Shown here: in pieces, positions 13,052-25,700 of the stretch | Layout of the letters: the number at the start of each line of letters is the position of its first letter | Position numbering within the stretch: position 1 is the first letter of the stretch | NCBI RefSeq assembly: GCF_021155765.1 | Contig: NC_060107.1 | Span: forward strand, 10,712,501 to 10,776,500 | DNA length: 64,000 bases | Direction: 5' to 3' | Source: Diprion similis | Taxonomy: Eukaryota > Arthropoda > Insecta > Hymenoptera > Diprionidae | The notes under the pieces: model-generated | Seen by the model: the letters and a program-made list of their open reading frames with translations, nothing else | The model's database searches: none | Told to the model about the DNA's origin: nothing | Program-made: the position numbers and the translations under genes

Positions 13052-14004
13052 ATGGAGTATGCACAAAAACCGCCGGCATTGAGTTCCGAAGGATCGATGA
13101 GTGAAAACTGGGTAGACTGGAAACAGCAGTTTCTAATATTTCTGAAAGCTTCAGGTATAGCTGATAAGCCAACAGATGTAAAGGCCAGCATTCTTTTGAA
13201 TTTGATCGGCCCTGTCGGCATGAAAGTTTTTAAAAAGTTTATTTTCCACCATCCGGCCGATAAAGAAAATGTGGATATACTAATGGAGAAATTTGACGAT
13301 CACTTTTCACCTCGAAAAACCGAAGTGCATGATAGATATATCTTCTTTTCGAGCACGAGACAAAAGTCAGAGACTATTCGACAGTACGTGGAGACTTTGA
13401 AGGTACGTTACAAAAATTGTTTGCAAAAACGAATAAATATTACAATAACAACAGTTACACATTTTGCTGAGCACTTAAGGTGATCTTGGACCTTCCTGTT
13501 CTATGCTTACGCAATTTCTCCGAAATTTGGTTTGTATGTAGGAAGATTCTACGCCTCTTAGAAGTTAATTATAAAATTTTTTGTGTTTCATGATTAAAGG
13601 AAAAAGCAAATTGTTGCAACTTTGGTGTTTTAACAGAAACCCTGATAAGAGACAAACTTGTATTAGATATGAAGAACAAGGATCTGAGGAAACATTTGTT
13701 TGAGCAAAAATATTTGTCCTTAAGTCAAGTCATTGATCTGTGGGAGAAGTGTGAACATACTGAATTAATTTCTAAATTGTGCATATCAAAAGAACTTTTG
13801 GAAAAACAGTCTTACAAAGCGGCGGATAAAAACCTATCTAAGAAAACATGGAATTGCATTAAGTGCAATACATCCCACGAGCCGAAGCAGTGCCCTGCAC
13901 AGGGGAAGAAATGTGAAAATTGTGGAATGTACAATCACTTGACAGCATGTTGTAACAAACCAGCAGCATTAAAAAATAACCTTGCACAGAATGATCTGGT
14001 ATAA
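13052..14004 (+). CDS. Solo Gag-like protein with intron (possible domesticated retrotransposon gag)
   Basis: A retroelement Gag-type protein with no protease, reverse transcriptase or integrase nearby. I read two exons, 13052-13402 and 13600-14004, about 251 residues. The unspliced frame stops at 13483, but a GT donor (AAG/GTACGT) and AG acceptor (TTAAAG/GAA) restore frame in phase 0 and rebuild the Gag core: W(V)DWKQQF early, LLNLIGP, then IRQYVETLK across the intron to ANCCNFG and LIRDKLV. The C-terminus has two zinc knuckles, C-X2-C-X3-H-X4-C and C-X2-C-X4-H-X4-C, joined by CPAQGKKC. This order is that of Ty3/Gypsy-type gags. A further donor at 13999 (GTATAA) could add a short 3' exon near 14161. 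AATAAA is at 14383-14388. Either a host gene made from gag or a decayed copy with a chance splice; I favour the former moderately. Confidence 0.75.
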
Positions 14005-15159
14005 TTCACAACAGCAATTTTATGTACATTTGTCATTCGTTTCCAAAAATTCAAAGCTTTGTCTTATGAGTGTCACATATCCTTCAAGCTTTAAAATTAG
14101 GAAAGTTGGTTCTTATCTTGCACGGAATTATATATATATTATTAATTTTCTACCCTCCAGATACCGCCGAACTATTTCTACTCATCACCATTCACCCGAG
14201 TACCAGGACCATCAAAGCGAACTGAATATGAATGACTTTTCAGGATATTCTTCACTGCGCGATTTGCAAATGTATTGTTTATTTAATGGAACCTCTGGTT
14301 GATTATTCTGCACATGAGTTAATTGCCAAAACGTATATTTTGATAGGAAATTTATAAAGATTGAATTACCACTATATATCTGAATAAATAAGTGATGTCA
14401 TACAGTAATTTGATTTGTTATCTTCATTTATCTCCATACCATCAATCATTGTTGACAGCAATAACTGATTAGGTTTTTTCCATAAGCTTCTACTTCGCAA
14501 AACCTATTGTCTATTGTGTTTTAGGAAGTTCTGAAATAAATTATCCAAAAGATAATTGTTTTTATTTTCATTTATATTAGAGGTTATCAAATACCACTTT
14601 AGTATAAAATTTATAATGATAATATCACATCGCAAGGAAGTACTTGTGTATCCTAGAAGATATTTGAAAATTTTCTTACTGCACTTATAAGATACAAGTT
14701 GATTTTCAAATATTTCAAATACTGAAACTGCTCCTTCATATTTTTATTCATAGTCAGACCTTAGAGGGGCTTTCTTCTTCCTCATGCAATTGTTGAAAGT
14801 AATAGTTTTCACTTATTTTCAAGGAATCTAAATAATCTAAGCCAAACAAGTAAGGAAAGTAGAATAAAAATAAAATGAAAAATTAAAACCTAATAAACTG
14901 AGAAGACTGCAATATATTTGATAAATTCTTTTCGCAGTATAGGCTGAAAATATGAATATGTATGATGAATTAAAAATGTTACGCGTCGTCATATGGATAC
15001 TTTTGATTTTAAATCACACAATTTAAGCATACGAATATTAAAAATAAGAGCAGTTTTTTTTTCACCAGATTTCGCATTACGAATCAGGTTCAGTATATGC
15101 TAAATACGAAATAATTAAAGTGATGGCAAATCCCGTTATTGATATAATGATAAATGGAT
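14005..15159. other. Convergent intergenic DNA between Gag-like gene and TTC31
   Basis: The 3' ends of the two flanking genes face each other here. It is very AT-rich. AATAAA at 14383-14388 fits the Gag-like transcript. A plus-strand frame at 14161-14302 follows a good acceptor (TACCCTCCAG) and could be a terminal exon, but it has no recognisable similarity. Confidence 0.4.
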
Positions 15160-18100
15160 TCATTTCTTTGTAAGAGTAGCTGGTTTTACTGGTAATTTTA
15201 TTCCTTTGACTTCAAAATTTATCATGCTATTTAATGCTTTGGTTGCGGCTTTTTTACTATTGAAATCAATAAACACAAAATGTTTATCCTGGAATCTTCG
15301 AATATAGTTTATAGGGCCAAATCTAAAAGAAAAAACTCGATATGAAATAAATTGATAATATAATTATTTGCAGTTTAGTAAGAACTAAGGCTGTGTACTT
15401 GTTCTTCTGAATAATCGATGTATCGGTCTTTCAAGTAACCATTTTCTCAATTGATCGATAAACTGACATTTCAATATAATTAATGTTCCAATCAATCAAT
15501 TGATTGAGTTTTCAAAATAGCTTCAATTAATAGATCAATTAATGAACTTGTAAAACAAATCATTGAAATCTAGGATTAACCAATTAATCGCACAGCTCTA
15601 GGTTGAAAGATAAATTGCTCACCTTGAAAATAATTCCCGCAATTTAAGGTCGGTAATATTCTTATCTATATTGCCAACCCAGATGGAAGTGCTATCACTT
15701 GCTGCGACTTTTTGTTTTTGAGGTTTATGAGTAATCGGTAGAGATTTTGAATTACCCTGAACTTCCCACTCATCATTGCCATTGGTTCGCGGAAGGGATT
15801 CCATAGAAACGCTACTGTTTAATGATCTTTCCGAGCCGCTACAAAACTCTTGGGCCCTGAACAAAATTGCAAGGCCACAAAGCAAAAATACATATTAGTG
15901 AGAAGAAAAGTTAGTGTGGGGGCAGATGCAGGTGCAGGTAAGGAAATTTCACAGGCATGGAAATAAGAGGCAAAAAGGAAACAATAAATCAGAAATCAAT
16001 ACTCACTTAGAGGAGGAAAGCGGCTGGGATCGTAGATGTTTATAATAACTAGATTCGTATGATATGTCAGATACCAATTTGGATAGTAAAATTGTGCTAC
16101 TTGATTCGCCGTCAGAAAAATAAACTTCATCGCCATCACAATTTTGGATCTCTGACGTATTAACATTACTTTCTGTTTCTGAAATACTGATATTTCCTGA
16201 TGTCAACAATGTCACGGCATCCTTGGATCGATAGGACGAAAATCAATGAAAAATGAAGAAAGAAAAAAACCAAAAGGACGCTGGTTACTACAACGAAATT
16301 ATGAAAAAACAAAGAAATCCTTACATTGATGTATATTATCTACTCACAATAACAGATGAACATTGTTGCAGAGCCTTTAGAGAGTCTATTTTAGAAAAAC
16401 CCATACTTGTAAGTTGCATCGACCGTACCAGAATTAATTCTGTGAGTACCCAGTCATTTCGTTTATCTAGCTTCAATACTTCCTCGAAACATTTTTCTGC
16501 TTCGTGGTATTGCTACAAAAATAAAAATTAACGCGCAATAAGAAAACAGATTCAAGATAAAGTTGGAGTTGGTAATGTTAGTGTAACGATGCGTTTTTGG
16601 GAAAAACTGTCATTCTGTAACTTTAGAATTGCCTGGAATGCAGTGAACCATAATGAAGCAAAACTTATTCATATCTTGGAAACTTAACTCCTTCAAAGTC
16701 AAACATAAATTGCAAAATAGTAATTTCTGTACAATTTTTCGAATTGTAAAATAAGACTAAGCATTTTTCACAGCTTACTTGTAATCCATGCAGGGCTTGC
16801 CCTTCGCGGGCAAGAGCCTTTATAGATTGCTCCATTGTCCGCGCATTCTTTTTCACAAATTGAGCGTCGTTCAATGCTCTGTAAATGATGTTATCAAATT
16901 TTAGGAAGACTACAAGCATTGAATAATTTATAAGCGATGGTTTTGGTACTGAACATAGAGTAGTAGACAATATATTACGTTATATTACCGTGAAAAAGTA
17001 ATTCGTAAACAGTAAAGGCTTTACAAATGGGGACTGGACTCTTATCATTAATACAGAATATATTTTCATCAAAAACACATTTAACTTTATCGTTCAAAAT
17101 GTAGGTCAATTTCTGCCCCGATTGCGTAGAAATGGACCTATGGAAGAATGCGCTGTATTTTCTAAATAAGAAATTGAGAAAAGAGAAAAAACGACATCAC
17201 ATTTTCAGCCAAGTTATTTGTATCAATGATTGCGAACATGAATGAAACAACATCACTACTATGTAGTGGAAATGATTCTGAGCTTTGAGTAACACAAGCT
17301 AAGATATTAACAATTTGAGAAATAGGTTTTATACCAATGCCTGGATCAAAAATATTCGAGATGGAGCATTTTGAACGATCGAATTATGAAACCTTTTCTG
17401 AAATTTGTACAGATTCGTTTCCGGTGTGTAACAGTGATATTATTATTTTCGTATTTACCATTCTTAGTACAAACAACATAGCTGGAGATTTTTCAAATGG
17501 TTTTTCTTCCCTGACTTTAGTCTTAGAAGGCACAGCCCATTCATCTTCAAAAATATGGAATCGAATGGTAAAATGTCTGAACGCAGAATAAAATTCTATA
17601 TATCAATAACAATGAAGATTGCATGCTCTAAAGTCACTAAAAATGTTTTATTTTACAATTGAATACTGCTAAGTTTTTTGTTAGTCATACACTGCCACAT
17701 CCTGCATGATAATTATAATTGGTTGTGGTAAGGATCCAGATAACAAACCACATTTGGATCTTACTATATTTGGATACTAAATTGATAAGACTGGTGAGTA
17801 ACGTTAACGTAACGCATTATCAAGGAAAAAATCATTATTGCACAATTTGAGATTAACTTTCGAGGGATCGGATTCTAATAATAAGATATGTTTTGTTTAT
17901 CACGATTCCTTAAATTTCTGACATACCTAAAGGTGTGGAGTAACGATTTTTTCCAAACATGCATCGATACAGTAATGTTACTAACTTCATCCTCATCTAA
18001 GACAGATATTTTAGTAGTTTGGGGTGAAATAATTTGGGTATATTTCTCGTTTGTTACTTGAACAAAGAATACTGTGTGACGTCATGCTAATGTATATCTA

Positions 18101-21051
18101 TAAAACATATATCGTAAACAGTAAAATTCAATAGCATATAACTTTTACAATCATAATTCTTAACGGAATTGAAAAAATACTGCTGAATTATTTCTAAATA
18201 CTTTACTTTACGTATATATAAAACACAGAAAATTTTATGCATAAAAATATTAAAAAAATGCATTTTACCGTAAGCACCTTACGATATTGCCATTCTAGCA
18301 TTTTTTCATTCAATAATTCATAAGTAGTGCTTCATTTTTATGAGCAATAGCATATTCCGTTATCAAGGTGGTGTATACAACTAGAAAATATAGATTCTTA
18401 GCACAAAAGTTTCCGTAAATCAAATTATGTTATAGGCTCTCGCTGCTACACCTAATTGGCCCAAATGCGGAAAGAATTTATGAACCGTTTATTGCTAATG
18501 AAGGTTCTCTTATTTTTCAAGTAACGTCCCTGGCAAAAATCACTATAAGAAACTACCAGAATTGATTCAGAATCTGAATTTTCTAGTTTTCTGAATATAA
18601 AAAAAAAATAAAAAATCCAAGCAAACTCTAATTTTGGCAGATTTAAGGAAAAACCTGATATATTTAATAAATTTTTAGAAAATATTTCATAACTCCTATT
18701 TGATTGAAAATATCCCTTCGTATACAGTCCGCGTTATTTGAACTACAATTCGGGAAAACTAGTTAAATTTTTTCGATAAAATTTCTAATGTCTCAGAATA
18801 CGTGCCACTTTTTGGTAACGTGGTACCAATAGAAAATATGCAATAACACCAGAATAGGTCCAATTACCGGCTCCAACTCAACTTGGTCATAAATAGTTGG
18901 AAAGTCGAAGTCTGTCTAATTTTGAGTAGAAAAAATTTGAAATTTTCTGAAATCCCACAAATATTGCCAGAGTCACTATTCCAACTCCCAATTTCAAATC
19001 TCAACACACCGACTGTTAAATAATCATTGTCAAAGTATCAATTCCAACACCCATAATAACTAAGATCCACTCCACACAAACACCTTTACATTCCTTATTG
19101 TTGGAATAAATCATTATATATTCAAATATACATCTTCCTCACATCAATTCTTTCTTCTTCCTCCATTCAATGAGTCAAGAGTAGTGATGAGATCGAACCC
19201 AAAGGTACTCGAATTAACATCTCAGATGGGTGAAGAGCTAGCTATGTGAATACTAGACGTCTATCATGTAACACCAGAATAGATAAAACTCTTTCAAAAA
19301 TGATGAAGAATTTTTTTGAAAACTGTCCAAGAACATATCGGTATATTTCAGAGAAGATTACTGAACACAATTATAAATTTTTGTGACCAGGGGTTTTATA
19401 AAACTGACGAATTATTAGTGGAAAACTTCGATGCAAAAGCTGAAATGTTATCAATATATTATAGCCAGATACTTACGCAGTATATTGACCAAGTCTAAGG
19501 TAGCAGTAGCTACGATTAAGATAATGGCGAGGGTCATCTGGAGCAAGGAAAATGGCCCGAGTCAAAAGCTCAACTGCTCGATGAAAATCTTTATCGACAA
19601 GAGCAACATGGTTGCTTTGAATGCCCAATTTTTCAGCTGTCTGATGGTTTGCTTTGCTCATGTTCAGCTTATCGGATTGGGGCAACGATGCAGAACTCTT
19701 CTGTAAAAAAAAGTATCAAGGGGGGAAATATCTCTACGAAATATTGTCGAAGAAATGGTACATCAATGAATAAATAAATCAACTTACAATAGCTTCAGGT
19801 GGCTTAACTTTGTCTGGTTTAGATAGGATTGGTTTATTTGGAGCGATATGTTTATTCGGCTTTACAGAGACTTTAACAAACGCGGCATTAATGTCCAAAA
19901 ATTCGTCATCGGCATCCTCTTCTTGGTCAATAATTTCTACCTTTTCATCTGATTCATTAGCAGCGGTTTCACTCACGATAGTGTCAGAACTTGAAACGGA
20001 GTTCAAATTTGTTTTTGACTGTGCAATAATTTTTTCTTTATTCTCTGCATTTGAACTGTGACTCTCCTTTTCTACTTTCTTTTTTTCTTTCTGCCGTTTT
20101 TTCTTAGCATCCTTTTTTTCCACCTTCAGTTTTGCTAATTCCTCATTTTTAATCAACTCTAGCGCATTTTCACTCGCCTCTTCTTTCGTCGTACTTATCC
20201 GACACGTTTCCTCATGTTTTTGATAGTTATAAGCCTGCACACTTCTTTGATAGTTATCCCGCTCAGTTGGGCAGTAAAATTCAGCAAATGCGTGGAAAAG
20301 AGCCATCATAACATTTTTTTTAATACACCTTTCTTTCTTGATGCAGAATCTACTTACCCTTATAAAAGTTATTCGTGCCGCTGCATGAACCTAGTCATAG
20401 AAAAATGTTAGTTAATCATTAATGATCAAGTTACAATTTAATCATAAGAACAAACAAGAAGAAGATAATAGAGGTAAGTTAATCGATTTTTAATTATTTG
20501 TTAACCAGAGTTGATCAATTCTTTCACTTTACACATTACAGTTAGAAACGTGGGAAAATTTTCCTAGATGAAATTCTATCACACTTTGCATCGTATTTAT
20601 TGAAAATCACCTTGAATTGCCTGTATTTTCAGTTTAGCTATTAACACTCATATGAGAATACTTTTTACATCAACTTCAAGCATCGGAAAAAGAACAAGTT
20701 CTTTAAGTCTGTTAAAAAACTGGTTTAATACTATTCAATATGATCTATTCTCAACTATAAATCTCACGATATTTCTAAATCCGATTGCTGAGTGTTGAAC
20801 ATTTAATTCAAACAAAAAGAATGGAAGTGTTTGTTTAATGATTTGGTGACAGATCAAAGGTAGTTGTCATTTGGGATTTACCCAAATAGGAGGTATCATT
20901 AATGATAATGAATGTTTCCGATACTTACTATGCGTGTATTCGGTTAATAGCTATTATGCTATTTCCGGAAGATGCAATGATTTTCTGCAGCTCTTTGTTA
21001 TTATTGTTGCAGAAAAGTTTTCGACCGACAATACTTAACCAATTCTGTACT
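15160..21051 (-). CDS. TTC31: TTC31-like protein: TPR repeats plus C-terminal RRM
   Basis: Minus-strand exons: 21051-20929, 20390-20358 (or from 20380), about 20330-19788, 19700-19477, 16878-16779, 16512-16348, 16221-16007, 15856-15623 and 15322-15160. Phases close from 20330 onwards. The Glu/Lys-rich helix (EEASENALELIKNEEL, then KKKRQKEKKK), the LDINAAFV acidic motif and the TPRs (RAVELLTRAI...NRSYCYLRLGQY, ALNDAQ...GQALHGLQ, QYHEAEKCFEEVL) follow vertebrate TTC31. After a Ser-rich linker comes an RRM split over the last two exons: RNP2-like SIWVGNI and RNP1-like KHFVFIDF. Vertebrate TTC31 as I know it lacks an RRM. Function unknown; TPR suggests protein binding and RRM suggests RNA binding. 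The 5' end is unresolved: the exon at 21051-20929 (contains NNNNKELQKII) looks coding, but its phase fits the 20.3 kb exons only with alternative acceptors, and no start codon was found. Confidence 0.82.
16879..19476. other. Large TTC31 intron with transposon fragments
   Basis: A 2.6 kb intron, by far the largest in the gene. It contains a copy of a dispersed repeat at about 17441-17600 (minus), which makes a coding-looking stretch reading around KPFEKSP, and a truncated copy of a CCCTGGY-ended element starting near 18527. I see no TTC31 exon in it: the flanking exons join in phase and rebuild a continuous TPR. Confidence 0.6.
18527..18810 (+). mobile_element. Truncated TIR element (CCCTGGY family), copy A
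   Basis: It begins TCCCTGGCAAAAAT and shares internal sequence with the copy near 63.8 kb: GGCAGATTTAAGGAAAAACC here against GGCAGATTTATGGAAAAACC there. The right terminus is not recognisable, so this copy looks truncated. It has no coding capacity and is a non-autonomous DNA transposon of unassigned superfamily. Confidence 0.5.
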
Positions 21052-22762
21052 CTAAACCGCGTTCACGTGAATTCTACTACGTGTGCACTTTTCGATAGCG
21101 TCTTTTTTTAAACAAATTTCATACGTAGTGTCTCCGAACTAAAACTAAACTTGTATCAATGTAAATTACCCTCACACAGATGAGATATTTTTCAAAACTC
21201 TGATGACAGCTTCTACTGTTCGTTGATCCTTCTGTCGCAGTCGCACTGATTATTCGCCACGTGACGTTACCCGAAGTATTAGTCTAATCACGATCTCAGT
21301 CGAACGGTAGGGGCCAATGGAGCACCGGATTCACTTACTTGAAGTGTGCCGACCAAACTGATCAGCCACTGCAGCCAGCCCTACGGCTTATAAAAATAAA
21401 TTGTCACCGATGTTTACCACAGGCGCGATTGGCGGTTTGAAAGGGTATTCCCCCATTTCTCTATTTGACGAATATGCGAAATCGAACGAACAGAAAGAAT
21501 CATCTGATTGGTCAATTGGCAATTTATCCGAAATGAATGACGCAAGGTGAATAGAACTATATTTTAAATTGTTACACGACTAATTGTTTTCCAAAAGAAC
21601 TGTGGTAAAATATTATTGAATCTTCTTATAGATTTTAGCTTCCCGGTATTGTATAAGGAGGGAAGTTATTATAATCACGATCATTCTAAGTTTGTAATTC
21701 GAGCTGCAGTGTAATTTGATGGCACTCGAATCAGCGTTGAATTTTTTTTTTTTTTTTTTTGTTTGTTCATTTCTCATAGTATACTAGTTTTTACTCACTT
21801 TACGTAGGCTTAATTAAATTTTTATAGATGTAATGGTAACCTGAATAATTGTTATTGCATGGCGCCTTAAATCGATCAAGTGTCAAACCTATCTGGAAAA
21901 AAGGTTAAAAGTATAGTATCATAATGAAATCACAACGAAATTAAATACGATTAACAATATGATGAAGTCAATAGCCTGCATTCTGTATAAACTTCACATC
22001 TAATGCATACAAGATTGTTTTGACCGGCAGCAAAATGTGTAAGTATGGTAAATTCAATATTGCAATTCAACTAATAACAAGCCGGTTTCTGCGGATAAGC
22101 TCATGGCTTTTCAGCATGAGGCACGATCACAAAGTGCTGCTAAGCCTGATATTTTCGAAGATGAAATAATCTTACTAAACACCTTATTATTGACGTAATG
22201 AAATCACGAATGTTACTCACAGTTTTTCGAAAAAATGGCATATTTTTTAAGAATGATCATAGCTTTGTACAAGTGGCATTGAGAGGAAGAAAAAAAGATA
22301 CTGGACAGGTAAATAATAACCATTGCATTGTATTGCAAAGCTAGTTACAGAATCTCAAAACGAAAGTGTTCAAGTTATGGCAACTACCGTTTCGCAACAG
22401 GGAGTGTAATTAGGTTGAAAACCTTATTGACACACCTTTGGGATAAGAACCGGGTCCCGTGCAAATTTCATCCGAATCGGTTAGCGGTTTGACTGAAATC
22501 CTGCTCATAAGAAATCCGTACTAACATATATCCACTTTTGAAAATACTAACAAATTTTTTTTTGAGTGCCAAGCTTTCTAGTTGTTCACGGATTTCTTCT
22601 TAATCCGACGTTTTTTGCTATGGGAAATATATATGACTCTCCGCTGATCTGTTCACTAATAATCGTGCCTGAGGAATGACAACAACCTTGTTTGGAAAAT
22701 TAAATTTTTAACGAACGAAATACGTTGCAGTTCGTACAAATCCGAAATACCGACGTTTAGAA
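21052..22762. promoter_or_regulatory. Divergent 5' region of TTC31 and C6orf163 homologue
   Basis: It lies between the two divergent genes and must hold unlocated TTC31 5' exons and both promoters. Promoter-like words cluster at 21250-21320: CACGTGACGTTA (an E-box fused to a CRE-like site, 21259-21270) and a CCAAT box (GCCAATGG, near 21313). A T run of about 20 bases lies near 21741-21760. No other coding sequence is supportable. Confidence 0.45.
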
Positions 22763-25700
22763 ATGGTGATAAAAGATGAAGTTCCAGCACAGTCGGAGAT
22801 TCGTGAACGCATGGGATCGTCGATGGCACAAGTGTTTTTTGACCACGGTCATTCAGATTCAAGAAAGTTATTGGGAGTGATACCTCCACTAAAAGGACCA
22901 CGCGAAGAGCTCTGGATATCACCTAGCGATCAATTGATTCAAAAAGTTGCTCTTGTGCCTCCGTTAACGAATAAATACATCAAAGCATGTACTCACCAAG
23001 GAATTTTAGGTAAGTGCTGGGGCTCTGCGATTAATCGATAGAACGGGTTTTCTAGTAATCATTTAGGGTCCATTCCGGAATTAACTCCCGGTACTGTCAA
23101 CAATCTTTTATCTTTTTTGCGCTTCCGAGGTCATGGGCAGCTTTGCCTCTGTCCTATGGAGTTTTTAGTGTTGGCAGCTAGTTTCGGAACACACTCTTGA
23201 TTAATCGGCGGCAAATTCAAAATTTGGTGGAAGTCGTAATACCAACTTAACGAGGTCGTATTTAATTATAGAAGCAGTCTTTTGTCGCATGTTTTACTCT
23301 AGATTGACTTAAAATCAGGTAACGAAAGTCTAACAGCTTGCACGTTATTTTCTGTATCTTGATATTTGTTAACATTATGTAACATGATCAGCTGATCATC
23401 ACCTTCGGCGCCATATTGCTTTAACCACGTCCACATTTAAGGAACCAATTCACCCGCCAACAATATTTCAAATTCGAAGTCTTTGAATAGTTTAAAACCA
23501 ACCATATTAAAACTTTCGTTAAATGATCATGAAGCAATAGGTAAACAGGCGATGGAAAAATATGAACATGAGTTGTACGATAAAATGGTTAAAAAGTATG
23601 AGGAGGATAATACAGACACCCGCAATATGTTTGAGGCTGAAAAACGAAGAGCCATACAACTCGCAGAACAAGAACTCCAACTAAAGTATGAGAAATATAT
23701 ACAAAACTTGCAAGAAGAGTTTAAGCAAACCCTCCAGGTTACAATTAATCTATCGTAATTCATACCTGTATTAGTTTTTCAAAATTCTACTTCACTTATC
23801 GGAAAATTTACTTTTACGATTGACCGATTTTATGTCTGGAATTAGAACGGAATAGTTCTGAAAAATTATCATCAATTTTGGGGTAAAAGAAAAGCTTATA
23901 AAGATTTTGAAATTATGGTGATTTTCAAATTGTATCTACGTATTTTAGATTGCTCTTGCAGAAGCTTTTCGAAAATGCTCTAAATCAATGCAAAAGGCAG
24001 TAATTAGAGAGAGGATTGAAGTGACAAGATTGATGTTAAAGAAGTTACGCGATGAAATAAGTTACATCGTTACTTCCATTTATGAAAACTTCGAGCATTC
24101 CATACGCGTACAGAAAGAAAATATGGTTGCTGATTTTAATGAAATTATCAGGTATATTGATTGATTCAACTGATCGATCGACTGATTCACGATATTCATT
24201 CGTAAATATTTCGGATTGAAGAATGTAACGAAGAATTATTGAATTTTCCTTCAATTGATTTAAATCCGAAATTTTTGAAAAGATAATTTTTCATATATTT
24301 GTTAATTCAAAACTGATGCATATATTCTTTCTCTTTCACATGAAATGATTTTTTTCTTTACATTTATGCTCAGACGTGAGTGTGCAAAGACGGATGTAAA
24401 AATGAAAGAAATGGAACGAAATAAGAATGAGGCTTTGCAAGTACAGCGACATGAGCTCGAGATGCAAAATTTTGCTGATGTCACCTATGTTCTGTGCTTG
24501 GAGCGTATGCGTGCCAGTTCCGAAAAGCATGCAATCCATCTAGGTTTTGAGGTTTGTGGGCAATTTTTTTTCTGTATGGTCTACTCAATAAACAGCAATA
24601 ATCTCAAAACATGATGAAGAGACGAATTTTGTTGCGTTGGTATGTCTTTTGACCTTATTGGGATCTGAAAACAAAGAATGGGCTTGGTTGCTGATCGGCT
24701 TAGCCGCGGTTTTAGATAAATCATACAAACATACAGGAATAGAATGTTTCGTGCAAGTTGATACACCTTTTTTATAAAAAAGTAAAATAAATTATACGAT
24801 GAAAACCAACTTTTGTATAATTAAATACGATAGCTGACATCTTTCATTATTTTTAATTCTATCATTTACTTTGTACATCAAAAAACTGATGCACTTAATT
24901 GTGTACACATATTTAACTGTGCATAGAAAAACTTTGCGAAACCTTTCGTTTACTTGAATTAACAGAAACAGATTCAAGCTCTGAAGAATTTGGTGATAGA
25001 AGCAAACGATATTCTTCATTTAATGAAAACTGAAAGTGCGGCTAAGGAAACTAACGAAAAGTCATGGAAAAATAAGCTAATAGAAGTTGTACGAGAATTC
25101 CAAAAATTCATTAACTTTGCACTTCGAGCTGTGCCCGGGCAGGCAGAATTTTTACTTTCGCTTGAATCATTGTTGATACTAGAAGCTGACGATAAACTAC
25201 GCGAGGAACAAGAACCCGAAAAAGAAGAATCTGAGACATTCCAGACGCGTGCTCATCCTCAATTTGATATTGTTGAAATCATCGATCCCTCTGGAGAGAA
25301 GTGGTTACCTATGCAGCTTATTCCTGATGTAAGGATCTCAGGGTCTATTTGTTCTAAATAACACAAGAATACATTTCGTTTTGTTATTGGAAAATTATTA
25401 GTGATGAAGTATTATAAACTTATTGATACCATCCTGAAAGTCACCATGAAACGCTTAATGTGAAACGTTAAATTTCAGCTGCAGCCAAAACTTTATTGCA
25501 CAAAAGAACAGCTGATATCCCCGATTGTGAAATCAGAAATTGATTTATGCTCGAACATAGAGTACACTGTTGACAAAGTTCGAAAGGCGTCGATAATATC
25601 TCTAAATAGTTACGATTCGCTGCCGTTTTGCTTTTTGGATCAAACTTTATACGTTCGATCTGATTATCGCGAGAAAAACGAACCGGTAACGAAGACAATG

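Noticed and set aside
13982-14302. ORF after the Gag-like gene as a pol fragment
   Set aside because: No protease, reverse transcriptase or integrase motif is seen, and the composition looks non-coding apart from a possible short 3' exon.
17337-17591. Plus-strand ORF of 84 codons and the opposite-strand coding-like stretch
   Set aside because: The sequence belongs to a dispersed repeat also present at 44.6 and 54.3 kb; the flanking TTC31 exons join in phase without it.
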